DNA of 64,000 nucleotides from Atherinomorus stipes (GCA_023101725.1 JALJCO010010564.1:372001-436000); one strand, 5' to 3'. Positions 52,176 through 63,359 are shown, counted from the stretch's first letter. The notes: a model not told the origin generated them from the sequence alone. Translations and numbers: made by a program.

Positions 52176-53640
52176 GGCCCTCATTTATCAAACGATCGTA
52201 CGACGAAAATCTGTGCGTACGACCAATTCCACGCAAGACTCGGCATTTATCAATTTGAACGTGATCGTAGGATACGATCAAATCTCACGACAGCTCTGAG
52301 TTCGTGTACGCAAGTTTGAGTCAGTGAGGGTTTGCAGCAGCGCAGCAGAACATGAAAATATTTATTAACCAAACGGCAAACTGCCATTTAAACATAAGTA
52401 TTCACATATCAGCACTAAGAATGAACCCATTTGCAAAGAAAAAGAAAAAGGAAAAAGTGAATGTAGAAAGTATTCCCAATATTGCAAAAATAGCTGTGAC
52501 TGAATTTAATTCCTCCATTTATCACAACAAATTATTAAAATTATTAACATACAGTTCTAGGAGACAAGTGCTTTGCACTGTTCGTGCATCTCCTCATCCC
52601 GCTGGTAAAACTGCCGCATCGGAGCGGAGGTAGGCATCAGTACGCGCACACGCGCAGGTGCCCAGGTGGAGCGCTGCTTCGGGCTGCAGGAAGGCAGGTG
52701 GGTGTCGGACGGTCCGACTCGGACCCGGCGGGATGAAAAGCTGCTTTAGACTCTGAGAAAATCTACAACACTCCTGTCCTGTGCAGTGCTGCACATCGCT
52801 CGGACCGCTGGAGAGTTTTGATACGCAGTCAGAGGAGAAGATGCGGCGGGAGCCGCCCAACAGCCCCCACTGGGCTAAATGGAGGAGGCAGCAGCTGATC
52901 GGTCATTTCTAATAACTAATCAATACTTTAAAGTTGTGTAAGTGCTCAGTCAGACTGTCCCTTAATTTTGCAAATGCAAGTTATCTTTTTTCCGTCCCTG
53001 TCTGGTTCAGGCTCGGATCTGACCGGCATCCACCTGTCACCTGTTAGAGCGCAAGTGGGGGGGGGGGGGGGGACGACCACTTTTGGACCACTTTTTCTTG
53101 ACACATTGGCTAAAGAATTGTGACGTTGCCATGGGATGTGGGCTATTATTAAATTTCATAACTAATAAAACTAATAAACTATATCAGCCAGGCCTAGATT
53201 GAGACTTTTATTAATATCTCAGCCGGAGTCGTTCACACCGGTGAGACTGACTGATCCTCTTCCGTGTAGCGTTGCTGTGCACGTCTCTGACTCCGGTTTT
53301 TAAGCTGCCAAACAGCACCTCTTTAATCTTTCCCACCTCACAAATGAGGAATTCTGTCTTGATCCCCCCAAAAGTTTCTTTTTTGGCAGAATCTCTCCTC
53401 TCCGTGGTTCAACCTCGCCGGGTGAAGCCTCATCATTATGCATGTTTAAGGGCGTAACCGTGGGCGTGACATTTAAATGACGATAAATTTCAGCTGTGGA
53501 ATTTATCAAGACTCTTTTGTTCGTACGACGAGATTGGACCGATACGAACGTTTTAATAAATCACACGTGGGTCCAATCGTACGACCATTTTTACGATCAA
53601 ATGTGCGATCATTTCTACGATCGTTTGATAAATGAGGGCC
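52176..53640. mobile_element. MITE with GGCCCTCATTTATCAAACG ends inside the piggyBac gene
   Basis: GGCCCTCATTTATCAAACGA and TCGTTTGATAAATGAGGGCC are exact inverted ends. AAT at 52173-52175 and 53641-53643 is a 3-bp duplication, confirmed because removing the insert plus one AAT restores the transposase frame. Subterminal CGTACGA motifs are numerous. Inner parts match the fold-back element at 22,645-23,706. No recognised coding content. Confidence 0.92.
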
Positions 53641-54036
53641 AATGTCTTGGGCATGAGAAACCGCATACCTTGTGGGTCCTGGAGTCATCCTTATGACATT
53701 TTGTTCTGCCAACCTGCCATGCCTGTCTTATGCTGCCGAGGACCATGTTATTTTGCTGTTTTTAGAAAGAAAAGTATCTCTTTCAGCTTCAGGGATTTCT
53801 TCCTCTTCTGATGAAGATGGTTCTTCTTGCTCTGGGTTGTATTCCTCCTCATCTTCTTCTTCTGAAACGTCCTCCACTTCTTCTGAATCAGAGTTTTCTT
53901 GCTGGATATCTGAAAAAATCAGCTCTAGAGCCTGTTCCACACTGTAACGCGCAGTCATGACTTCAGCAGCGAGAGAATTTGGGGCACTGTCATCTGCAAC
54001 ACATTTATAACCTCTGACTGTGGACTCCACTGACAA
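53641..54036 (-). pseudogene. piggyBac-type transposase, N-terminal part with one stop
   Basis: Starts MSVESTVRGYK; the internal MTARYSVEQALELIF is also a plausible start, as many relatives begin with a similar block. A strongly acidic serine/glutamate segment (residues ~45-85) precedes KITWSSAA, a TAA stop at 53728-53730, and then DRHGRLAEQN, NVIRMTPGPTRYAVSHAQDI in the same frame. The stop is the only break seen in the reconstructed 595-codon gene. The exon is contiguous with 52175 once the MITE is removed. Confidence 0.85.
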
Positions 54037-54426
54037 AGGGGCAATATTGTTTGATTTGGGTCAGATCAAAGGCTGTGCAGTTCACGAGAAAACCACCTGT
54101 CTTGGCTTGTTTACGTCTGCTACTGATTGATCTGAGACTAAACTAAAACATTCTCGCATTCTGTGGCGTGAAACTAACTCTGTGACTTTGATTTCAACTG
54201 AATTTGACTGACGGGTCATTTTGACCCGAAGGACATCTTTGTACCTTTTTTTGTACAGCTTACATGAAAGTGTGAATAAAGGCAACAGTTCACTTTTTTC
54301 TAATGTTTGGGTCAATGTAGAAAAAGTCATGAAATTTCAAGTTGAAAAAATATTGTTTAGGGGATTTTTGGTAAGTTTTCAACACAGTGACGGGTCATTT
54401 TGACCCGAGGACAACAGGAGGGTTAA

Positions 54427-56189
54427 AATATATTTGTTACTGGTGAAAAGTAAATGAAGATGGCACAGCAAAATTTCACACCTCGCCTAAAAAATCGTCG
54501 GTGTCGACGATTTTCTCGTCAACACCGCCCCACTTTCTGTCCACATCGGACGTGCACAGTTGGCAGCAGTCCTGCTTCTCTGCTGTACTTCTGCCGCTGA
54601 TAATTCCACAATGGCTGCATATCCTGTTCTGCTTTCATACTATTTTCAAGCAGAAAGCCGACATTTCTGTGTGCAAATACTTCCATTTACATTTTCAATA
54701 AAAATCAAGGCATGATTACATACAATTAGATTATAAAAAAGAAATCCGGTTTTAAAGCTTATCTGGGTGTTTTCACTTTGAAAATGGGTTTCTTTTTTGA
54801 TTTGTCTCGTGTTCCTGCTTATTTTCTTATCTAGCTTGACAAATTTGGCCGCAGCTCGCGCAGAAAATAGAACAGAAGCTGTCTTCAGCTCTGGTTTTCA
54901 GTGTGGACAAGGTCACCATAGTGAAGTTTTGTGAAGTCATTTGTTTGCGACCCACACACACACACAGACACACACAACAATGGAGGAAGTTGGGCTAGTG
55001 ATTTACCTTTTATTCGTTCTATCAACACCATTGACCACAGTGGTCACACAGCTGGTAGATGTGTGGAGAACATCCCCGGTAACTACAGCAAGCCAAATCT
55101 GAACTCGGTTCTCATTGATTCACTCATTCAACTTTAAGTGTTGGTGAATGAAGGGGTTTTACTGCAGATAATGCCTTTATATAGATTCATTCTGCCTCCT
55201 TCACATCCATTATATGAATATACGCGGATCTATGACTAATGTGAATTGTGTCCAAAGGAGTCAGAGTGATGCAGAAATGTTACTGGTGAGTAAATGCACA
55301 TATAAATTCCTAGAAATAAAGTCTAGGTTGAAAGAAACAAAAGTTGTCCTTTAATAACCCTTGGCCACCCCTAAAAAATTTCTGCAGGCACCCCTGGACA
55401 GCTCCCACAGTTCTGTGTTTAACTGGTTTAAAAATCCACAGTGACGGGCTTGACTTGTTCATACCAACATGAAGAGAGTGGCTCTGATGCTTTGATGTTC
55501 GGAGCAGAAATTACACAAGCGGTCAGTTTTACATCATCCTCGTGCACAGCTGTAATGTTATTAGTACAAAACAATATGGTGACAAAACCAGAGCTTTTGG
55601 TCAGCCTTCCAGTCAAGGTGAAGAAACGAGACTTGCAATCAATGTGGAGATGGCCAAACAAACAAACCAACAAAAGGAAGCAAAGGGAAGAGCAGTGGAG
55701 CAGCTATCGGAGAAAATTCAGCCTGTCGGAATCCCTCCCCTCAGCACGGCTCCAGGCATTTTACCTCACTTCTTAAACGAGGTGTGCAAGTGCACGAAGT
55801 GCATGCTGTTTGAACCACACTGAACTCTGAGGCTCCTGTGGAGCGCAAACAAAGCCGTGAGTAACTTGCTGAACAATTTTGTCAGTGTAATGACCATCAG
55901 TTAATGGCTGAAACACACCGTGGCCACTTGACCAGATAATGCTTTGATGGCGCTCTGGTACGGAGGTCAGGTCTGTGTTTCAGCTACAGGCAGTGCAGTG
56001 AAAGACATGAAGGCCGCCTCTGATCCTCAGCAGCTACAAGCCCAACAACAATTTGTTAGCTGATGTTCCTGATTGTGGCTTCAAAACAGCCTACAGGGAT
56101 GTTGTGCGACAGAAATGTTTGATTGTTCTTAATGAATATGATGATCGAGATAGATGATGAAGCATTCGAATTCGTCAGACTTCGTGGGC
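54427..56189. other. No recognised gene
   Basis: A short hairpin AAAATCGTCGGTGTCGACGATTTT lies near 54,490-54,514, and a (CA)n run near 54,952-54,978. The frames at 55,441-55,823 show no domain. Confidence 0.4.
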
Positions 56190-56334
56190 TGCACGGTGGT
56201 GTTTGGTTTGCACCGTTGCTTCACAGCTTGAAAATCTCTGGTTTGAGCTTTGGCCTTTCTTTGTGGAGTTTCCATGCTGTTCTTCTGAACGCCTTTCTGC
56301 GTTAGACTGGAGACCTGTCCAGGGTGTACCCTGC
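56190..56334 (+). repeat. SINE-like repeat, copy 3 (decayed)
   Basis: GGGCTGCACGGTGGTGTTTG, then GTGGAGTTTCCATG and GACTGGAGACCTGTCCAGGG match the head, middle and tail of the repeat at 20,205, with internal deletions. Confidence 0.65.
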
Positions 56335-56910
56335 CTTTACAGCAATAGTTCACCCACAGAATGATGTGCATTCATTTTCTACTCACCCTCATGCTGAGCA
56401 AGACTCTGGAGCACTTTTTAATATCTCAAATGCAGCCGGCAATCAGGAAGGCTTCTCTTTTTCCCCCAACTTTCATATAATGGAGTTCGCCGGGGTCCCA
56501 ACCAAAAAGATCCATAAAAGTGAACAAAAACTTGTCAATATTCCTCCATACTGCTCGTCCAAAGTAATCCAAGTGTCCTGAGTGGGTAGCGTCCACAATT
56601 TACTCGAAACAATATCATTAAGTATATTTTTATAGCCTAAACAGTACTTTATTGCAGTATCTATTTGCCCGTTCATGCATGTTCACAACACTGCATTCAA
56701 CGCCTACTCTGCCAATAATGCAAGCGTACAAGAAGAAATTCGCTGTTTACATTGTGCTAAGAGTGAATGAGCTGCAGACAAACCGGGACAATCAAAAGAG
56801 GGGTTGGCTATTGATCTAACACAAAGAAAGAAAGAAAAAGAGAACGTGCAATCTCGTCTGCCACGGCTTCCGTAGTATCGTGAACTCGCAAGGGCGCGCT
56901 TCGCGGCAGC
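56335..56910 (-). mobile_element. MITE family A, copy 3
   Basis: Minus-strand copy of 1424-2049: AATAGTTCACCCACAGAATG at the left, then GGCTATAAAAATATACTTAA on the other strand, and ACATTGTGCTAAGAGTGAAT near the right end. Its left end joins the SINE-like copy without TTAA. Confidence 0.65.
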
Positions 56911-58225
56911 TACTCGGTTCAACACAACCCCATACCAAACTGTTGTGCACAGGATGTGTTTATTTAGCTCTTTATTGTTTCATTGAAGCGTCTCACAGTG
57001 CAGACGAACCAAGAGAACATGGCTGCTCGCTGCTCTTATCTATGCTGTTGTTTGCTCTTAAAAATTATAAAACGGATGTGGATCAAGTCACGGAGGTGTT
57101 GGTGTTTGCAGTGAGGATGTTTTACGCCGCAGAATAAGTCGGGGTCACCAAGCTTCTGTGGTTGCGAAGTACCAAACAGTACTACGCTATTATCAGAAGA
57201 GCTGTTCATTTTAGCTAACCAGACAACTAATGCCTTCACAATGGTTAAGATTATTTCGCTATGTACCGACCTTAAAGAGTGTATGCTGTGGGCTCAGCAG
57301 CCTGTGACGGCTTCGGCAGAGCCCAGGCTCAAAGTGAAGACGCTGAGTCGAGACATAGGTTACTCACGTTTATTACAGGCTTAACTTTGCATAAGATAAA
57401 GGCGGAGGTGTTCAGCCCGACTCTGGTAGCTTATCTGCTCCGGACCACCGAACTTCTTCCTTTCCCTTAGGGCAGCCCTGCTTTATCCTACTGTGTACTG
57501 TCATCATGCATTATGGGTAGTGTAGTCTACTTCCTGTTTCTATCCTACCATCTATCTAGACCATTCCCATCATAATGGACTACAAAGATGGTTCTGACTG
57601 GTTCTTACTGATTCTCCTAATGCCACGTAGCTAGTCCGAAAGTGTAAACATGTGTTGCTCACTTAATGTGTCCTTATTTGGCTGTTTTGCAACTTGCATC
57701 CCTGAAAAGGGTGCAGTGACTTTCATTTCCCTGATATGGTTACAGTGACTCTGCCTACTTCGCACTGAACTTTGTTTCCCTAACAAGGTCTTGTTTATTC
57801 TACTCCCTGCAGAATCTGATGATCTCTTCTATTTACTAAGTGTGGTATTCAGCGTCCCTCTTCTGCTTTCTGGGCCTTGCATTCTACTGTCCAGTTTCTA
57901 CCACAGTTCCTCTGCTGTTTACTGGGAAGCTAACAAGCTAGCCACTCGGCTGTTCTTGGTTATGTTTGCCGATAACTATAAGTGGACGCGTTCCTGTGCT
58001 TTGGAGGCGTGGTTTTATTTTTTTAAATCTGGCTTGCTCAAACCATTTTTCCAGGATCCCCTACCCTGCCTGTAAGTTTTTGCATGCCACCAGACATAAT
58101 TGAGTGACGGACCGTCGAGTCTTTGCCTCTGCTTGGTGCAGCACGCTTACCAACCTGTTTCTAATGACTCATAACAACATAGCACGTGAGCTAGTTGAGC
58201 TAGAAGAAGCGCGGTCAAACTTCAA
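56911..58225. other. No recognised gene; TTAA-MITE fragment at about 57,920-58,075
   Basis: GCTAACAAGCTAGCCACTCG and TTGCTCAAACCATTTTTCCA match the right end region of the MITE at 33,007-34,527. The rest is unassigned. Confidence 0.4.
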
Positions 58226-58972
58226 GGGTGAATCCCATTTCACCCCTTAGCCCTTCCCCTCCGTTTTGCGCGTTCATGTGTAGGGGTAGGGGTGTCCCAA
58301 TACCTGTAGGATGGAGGGGAAGGGCTAAGGGGTAGGGCTATATACCCCTTCAAACAAAGATTTTTCGAGAGCACACTTCAAATGAAGGGGTATGAAAATC
58401 ACTGGGACGATGGCTGCTACTGAGTCCAAAAACATCCACAAATGTAAATATTTCTCCATAAATAAAGTTTAAAAAGTGTGAAAACCATTATATAGTCTAG
58501 TTTAATGCTGTTTAAATGTTAAACGGTCATTTTTTTTTTGCAAAATGCACATGAAAAAAAAATCGCGAGTACTACATTGACGCTTCAGTTATATAAACAC
58601 TACCAGGCTGAAAACCAGCGGTGCTCTGCAGCCCTGACAATCTAGATGATCAATAAGAAATTCAGCAGCATCGCTGCTGGTCTTCATAGGATAAAACACA
58701 GGCAGGGATGTCATGCAAAAATCGAATTTGCTTGTTAACGTTAATCCACAGCTGTAGACGGCTTTATTTCTCCCGATTTGCGCCAACAGCTCAGCGCAAA
58801 TCTGCTTACACACAAGCCGGCGGAATCACTGATGACGTATGTGATTCTTGAAGGGGTGTCCCAATTTGAAGGGGTTGACTTTCACCCCTACCCCTTGTAG
58901 CTTCGTTTTAAGTGCAAGGGCCAAGGGGAAGGGGTAAGGGGTAGGGGTAAAAAAGAGAATTGGGATTGGGCC
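58226..58972. mobile_element. Harbinger-like MITE with GGGC-CCAAT ends
   Basis: GGGTGAATCCCATTTCACCC and (complement of right end) GGCCCAATCCCAATTC pair imperfectly, with AGCCCTTCCCCT / AGGGGAAGGGGT inside. Flanking CAA / TAA are a likely decayed 3-bp TAA duplication. End design matches the element at 44008-44935. Confidence 0.65.
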
Positions 58973-59302
58973 TAAGTCTCCCGTCTGGGAGCACCTCGGT
59001 TTTGATGAAGAGGGAGGAGGAAAAAAAAGCTGACAAAACAAAAGCAGCACACCGACTCGGTCGGGTATGAACACAGAAACACTTCCAAGATGTTAATCCA
59101 TCTAAAGCGACACAGCACAAGTTTGAATGTTACTGCTACGACTAGAAAACAGGCTCATTTAGCACAAACATGAGTAGAAACAGCAGTAGCCTATGTTATT
59201 TATGCATTTTTTTTATTCAGGCAATCTGACCAGAAGACCTGCTGTGATGTTTTGTTTTGGTGATGAGGATGAGTGAAATGAAACTCCTCTACCAACTACT
59301 TA

Positions 59303-59385
59303 TCATTTACAATGGAACAAAATGAGACCGATTTTCTTGATCTTACACTTTACAAAAAGGACAAAGATGTTTTAGAAACCACTAT
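59303..59385 (+). pseudogene. Penelope-like RT, small upstream piece
   Basis: Reads FTMEQNETDFLDLTLYKKDK, then DVLETTI. 'FT-E------FLDL-L-K' followed by '---TT-YRK-T---N-LL' is a conserved stretch near the end of the Penelope RT. The second half resumes across the MITE at 61,784 with RRNTLLRDDSNHPRH. Too short to show more. Confidence 0.65.
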
Positions 59386-61783
59386 TAGGGGTGTCCCCAA
59401 ATAGTCGATGATTCGACGATTCGTTTCCAGGACTGTGCTTCGACTGTGAGTCTCTAAGTCGAATAGTCGCAACATGTGGTTACCAAGCAAAGATCATACC
59501 ATCTTGCAGTAGGGGGGGGGGGGGGCTGAACGTTTGATTTTTACACAATATTCTTTTGTTCTTTAAATAATTCATGTTCTAGGTCTGTTAGCAGCCGAAT
59601 AATTCTGTTACTTTAAGTGTGGAATAAGGCAAGATGTGCCGGGCGGGCGGGTTTAAACCGCAGTCTGCCGGTGAGTCGTGCGCGTTGACCATTCAGCCAG
59701 AGATGTCTCCATGACCAAGTAGCCAGAGACATGATGAACGACCCTCAACTGTCACGTCATCATCATCGTCATCGTTGTAGCTTTTTCCACTGATTTACAG
59801 CATCAGTCTGTGAAGGTGGAAACAGTCTGACAGTAGAGGTGGGCGGATCGATACCAATATCGATATTATCGATACCAAAGCTGGTAATAAAAATAAAGGA
59901 AACTTTGGAAAAAAAAAGAAAAATAAAGATTTTTTCCCCCCCCCCCAAAAAAAACACAGTGAGAAAAAGGAAAAAAAAAAAGGAGGGGAGGGGGGGGGGG
60001 GGAGAGGGGGGGGGAGGAGAACTCTCCTCCTTATTTAATATTTGTGGCATGACAAGGGGGGGCAGGGGCGGGCAGAGAAAAGCGGAGGGGGGGGGCGCAC
60101 CCCGCGCAAGAGTCATCCTCTCCTTTGTGGGGAGGAGGGGTAAAAAAGAGAGAAGGGAAGGGTGGTTGGATAAATTTAATAAAGAAAGGGGGAGGGAGGG
60201 GGGAGGGAGGAAGGGGAAGGAAAGGGGGGAAAAAAAAAAAAAAAAAAAAAAAAGGAGAAGGAAAAAAAGGAAGAAGAAGAAAGGGGGAAGAAGAAGAAAG
60301 AAAAAGAAAAAAGAAAGAAAAAGTGATAATTATATTAAAAATTAAAATAACATAATAAAAGAAATAAAATAAAGGAAAAAGAAAAAAAAAAAAAAAAAAA
60401 TATAAGTAAAAAAAATAATAAATATATATTAAAAAAAAATAATAAAAAATTAAAAAAGGAAAATAATAAAAAGAAAAAAAATTAAAAAATAAAAAAAAGG
60501 AAGGGAAAAAAAAAAAAAAAAAAAAAAGAAAGAAAGAAAAAAAAAGGAAGAGAAGAAAAAAAAAAATAATAATTAAGAAAAAAAAAAAAAAAAAAAAAAA
60601 TCATAAAAGAAATAAAGAAGAAAAAAAAAAAAAAAAATAATACAAACATAAATATATTCAAATACAAAAGAAAAAATAAATATTTTTATTGGTAGTAAAA
60701 AAAAAAGAATGAGGAATGGGACGATGGCTATTTTATGATAACAAATCTATCGCCCCCCCTCTGACAGACAGAAACACCGCCTTTCTAACACCTATTTTGT
60801 GCGTAATGCTGAAAATGAATGCTGGCGCTGCTGGAGGATTATTCAGATTGTATCAAGAAAGAACGTGTTTTTAAGAACCATAATTTCCTGAATCATGAAG
60901 CCTGCGGCTGATCTCAGACTCCCTGAGCAGCGCTTTTATCTTTGTCCTGAACTGAACCGCCGTCTCGCTGCATCAGCTGTTGAGCGCACATGTGGAGCGG
61001 CTCCTCGTGAACGGGAGAGACCAGGAGAAGATGCTGAACCATCCAGCAAGTTGTGGAATAATCATGGCTGTAATGTTCTGCACATTTCCTCCAAGTCACA
61101 CCACCATCCAGAGGACATTCTCCTGTCGGCTTCATTGTTAACGAAGCGAGGAGCGCATCTCTCCTGTTCAGCGGCTTTCTGCTGCGCACTTTCTAACTTT
61201 TACTTTCCGTTTTACATGGATATAACTTTGTACTTCGTGATAAGCCTATTTTTTGTTATTGTGTAATTTGTTTATTCAGTGAAGGTTATTCTATTGGAAT
61301 TCCTCTTCATATGTTTGACATTTGGACCGTGCGCTGCGCTTACTGTTACACCGTCAATTCTCTTTCCCGACTTTAAATTGTTAAGCAAAAAAAAGAAACA
61401 CAAAAAAATATTAGGTATATGCCTGCAGTGTTAACTGAAAGATAAAAATCTCATTAATGAATTTTTTCACACCAACATACCTTCTAATTTTCTTTTAGTT
61501 TAATATTTTTATAAGGATTTAAACGAGCAGACACATTTTACAGCCTAATCAGTGAAGTAGAAAGATGAAAGTTCACAGAGACTGTCCTGTTACCTTATGC
61601 CAAGTGAAAAATCAAATTTAGCTCGTGTTTTAGATCTTTCTCTGGAGCAGAAAAAGACTCAAATGAGATTATTGATCAATAAGGGGAAGAAAAAAAAAAA
61701 ACATGATTCGACTAACGTCGACGAATGGCATGATCTGACGAATCAGGTTCGACTATGAAAATTCTTAGTCGGGGACACCCCTA
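59386..61783. mobile_element. hAT-type MITE with TAGGGGTGTCCCC ends and a purine-rich interior
   Basis: TAGGGGTGTCCCCAAATAGT and (complement of right end) TAGGGGTGTCCCCGACTAAG are inverted; inside, ATTCGACGATTCG / CGTCGACGAATGG also pair. An 8-bp duplication cannot be recognised. A second element seems to start near 59,833 (GGTGGGCGGATCGATACC). A frame at 60895-61266 has no recognisable domain. Confidence 0.7.
59880..60712. repeat. Long purine-rich low-complexity tract
   Basis: G/A runs (59,975-60,240) pass into A-rich sequence with many long A runs (60,240-60,712). The lysine- or phenylalanine-rich frames here are products of composition. Confidence 0.9.
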
Positions 61784-62504
61784 TAAACGTTTGCGTAGAA
61801 ATACACTACTGAGAGATGATAGCAATCATCCAAGACATCTCATTGAGAATATTCCTGTTGGATAGTTCTTGCGATTGCGGAGAAATTGTAGCACCACTAG
61901 TGAATTTGAATCCAAAGCTGCTGAAATGTCTACCAGATTCCAAAAGAGGTTATTCTACATCTTTTGTAACCTCGGCCTTATGTACAGAAAGAGGATCATT
62001 ACTTACTAAGAAAACAAAAGTAGCTTCCATTAACATCACTTTTTCTACAGAATACTCACCGCTGGCAGGCCAAGTTAAAAACATTGTTCTAAAGCATTGG
62101 AACATCCCTAAGAGTGATCCATCACTGAACTCCATTAGTTCTGATCCTCCTTGCATTACTTTCAAACGATCCCACAACCTCAGAGACAGATTGGTTCATT
62201 CTGATACTAAAAGACCATCTAAAATCACTCGTTGGCTTCCTAACCAGCCTACAGGATTCTATAGATGTGGAGATGTGGTCACTGTGCCCAAAGTTCCAAT
62301 TCATCAGATCCAAAGTTCTTCCTTCATCTACGCACAGGAAAAAAAAATTCCTATCAAATCGTTTATTAATTGTAGCAGCACACATGTAGTTTCTTTACTG
62401 AAATGTCCCTGTGGTCTGTTCTATGTGGGACAAACCAAAGAGCCTTGAAACCCGTATTTCAGAGCACAAGACTGCCATACATACACAAAATATAGACTAT
62501 GCAA
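61784..62504 (+). pseudogene. Penelope-like protein: RT end, linker and start of the GIY-YIG endonuclease
   Basis: One frame near the beginning reads RRNTLLRDDSNHPRHLIENI; after a shift near 61,865 it continues in the long frame 61816-62448. KRGYSTSFVTSAL and the STEYSPLAGQVKNIVLKHW, then SDPPCITFKRSHNLRDRLVH, linker is typical. The GIY-YIG-type endonuclease starts at HVVSLLKCPCGLFYVGQTKE, where CxC-GLFYVG-T stands for GIY-YIG. A two-base loss near 62,446 shifts the frame; RISEHKTAIHTQNIDYA follows and carries the conserved R-x-x-EH. The MITE at 62,505 interrupts after DYA. Confidence 0.85.
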
Positions 62505-62713
62505 TGGGCTCTATGCATGACTCCACTACTTCTTGAACCTAAGGTAGCTCTTTGTTTCCTGTCTTTCATAACTGGATGAACTGGTTAATCCAGGTGTGTC
62601 AGGCCAGTTACTGAGATCAGACACACCTGGATTAATCAGTTCATCCAGTAATGAAAGACAGGAAACAAAGAGCTCCCTTAAGTTAAGGAAGTAGTGGAGT
62701 CGTGCACAGAGCC
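62505..62713. mobile_element. Hairpin MITE family B, copy 3, inside the endonuclease
   Basis: Arms of about 100 bp (GACTCCACTACTTCTTGAAC, GGATGAACTGGTTAATCCAG and complements) around a loop near 62,601-62,620. Ends GGGCTCTATGCATG / GTGCACAGAGCC. Same family as 33,768 and 40,485. Confidence 0.85.
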
Positions 62714-62940
62714 TATTGCTCTCCATTATATTCAAGCCAACCATGGCTCTGCAGCATCTTTGAAGTTCTGGGGGGAATTGAAAAAGTTTCTCCCCCCTCC
62801 AGAGCAAGTGATGTGACTAAGACTCTGCTTCGTAGAGAGGCATTTTGGATTCATACACTTAATTCAGTGGAACCCTTGGTACTAACGAAGAACTTAATCT
62901 GTCATGTTTTTTGTAAGATGTGGTCACCACTGTTCTGATG
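62714..62940 (+). pseudogene. Penelope-like GIY-YIG endonuclease, C-terminal part
   Basis: After the MITE the reading resumes with HYIQANHGSAASLKFWG and FLPPSRASDVTKTLLRREAF, then WIHTLNSVEPLGTNEEL. LLRREAFWIHTL is the conserved end of the Penelope endonuclease (the glutamate in this block is a catalytic-site residue of GIY-YIG enzymes). A small frameshift occurs near 62,775 and another near 62,880. It ends just before the AT-rich 3' non-coding region. Confidence 0.8.
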
Positions 62941-63199
62941 TTGCCTCCTTCATGTGGGTTTTTATGTAGTTTTTGTATTGTATATATCTAACTTTGTATA
63001 TATTTAACTTATGTTTAATTGCTCTATTTTCTATTGTATGTAAGCTTTTGGGAGTGTCAAGAGTGAACACAATGTTAGCTCCACCCTGATTTTGTTTTAA
63101 CCTATGGGCTTCTGACAAGGCATCCCTATACCTTCCAATTAACTCTTAACACCTGCTGTTGATTGTCTGTAATTGTTTGCCTGGTTGCAGTGTTCACTT

Positions 63200-63245
63200 G
63201 TGACTCTGATGAAGACACTGTTAGTGTCGAAACGTTCATTTCAGT
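63200..63245 (+). ncRNA. Hammerhead-ribozyme-like motif of the Penelope-like element
   Basis: CTGATGA (63206-63212) is followed by one A, a hairpin GACACT-GTT-AGTGTC (63214-63228) and GAAAC (63229-63233). CUGAUGA - stem II - GAAA is the conserved hammerhead core, and hammerhead motifs are known from Penelope-like elements. The extra A before stem II and the uncertain stems I and III leave activity open. Confidence 0.55.
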
Positions 63246-63359
63246 CTTTATGGCTTGCCCAATAAAGCTGAAATCTATCAGTGAAGCTCCAGCCTTTTTT
63301 TCATTTTTCACCAGTTTGCTGTCCTGCTGCGGTGGAGCTCCTGATCCAGCTACTTGATT

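Larger units (their letters stand above)
50243..54422 (-). mobile_element. Nearly intact piggyBac-type transposon with TTAA duplication
   Basis: TTAA at 50239-50242 and 54423-54426 flank inverted ends CCCTCCTGTTGTCCTC and GAGGACAACAGGAGGG (exact 16 bp). The palindrome GGGTCAAAATGACCC lies at 50287-50301 and near 54391-54405, with another GGGTCATTTTGACCC near 54,212-54,226. The transposase is encoded on the minus strand. A 1,465-bp MITE (52176-53640) is inserted in its coding sequence; without it the element is about 2.7 kb. Confidence 0.95.
59303..63300 (+). mobile_element. Penelope-like element, 3' part, split by two MITEs
   Basis: Coding pieces at 59303-59385, 61784-62504 and 62714-62940 read as one Penelope-like protein (end of RT, linker, GIY-YIG endonuclease) once the MITEs at 59386-61783 and 62505-62713 are set aside. 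A 3' non-coding region follows, with a hammerhead-like motif (63200-63245) and AATAAA near 63,261. The RT core upstream of 59,303 is missing. Confidence 0.85.

Noticed and set aside
59839..60667. Lysine/glycine-rich and phenylalanine-rich frames
   Set aside because: Low-complexity sequence; no start, splice or domain evidence.
33768..62713. The three hairpin repeats as a CRISPR array
   Set aside because: Copies are tens of kb apart, have no regular spacers, and the genome is vertebrate.
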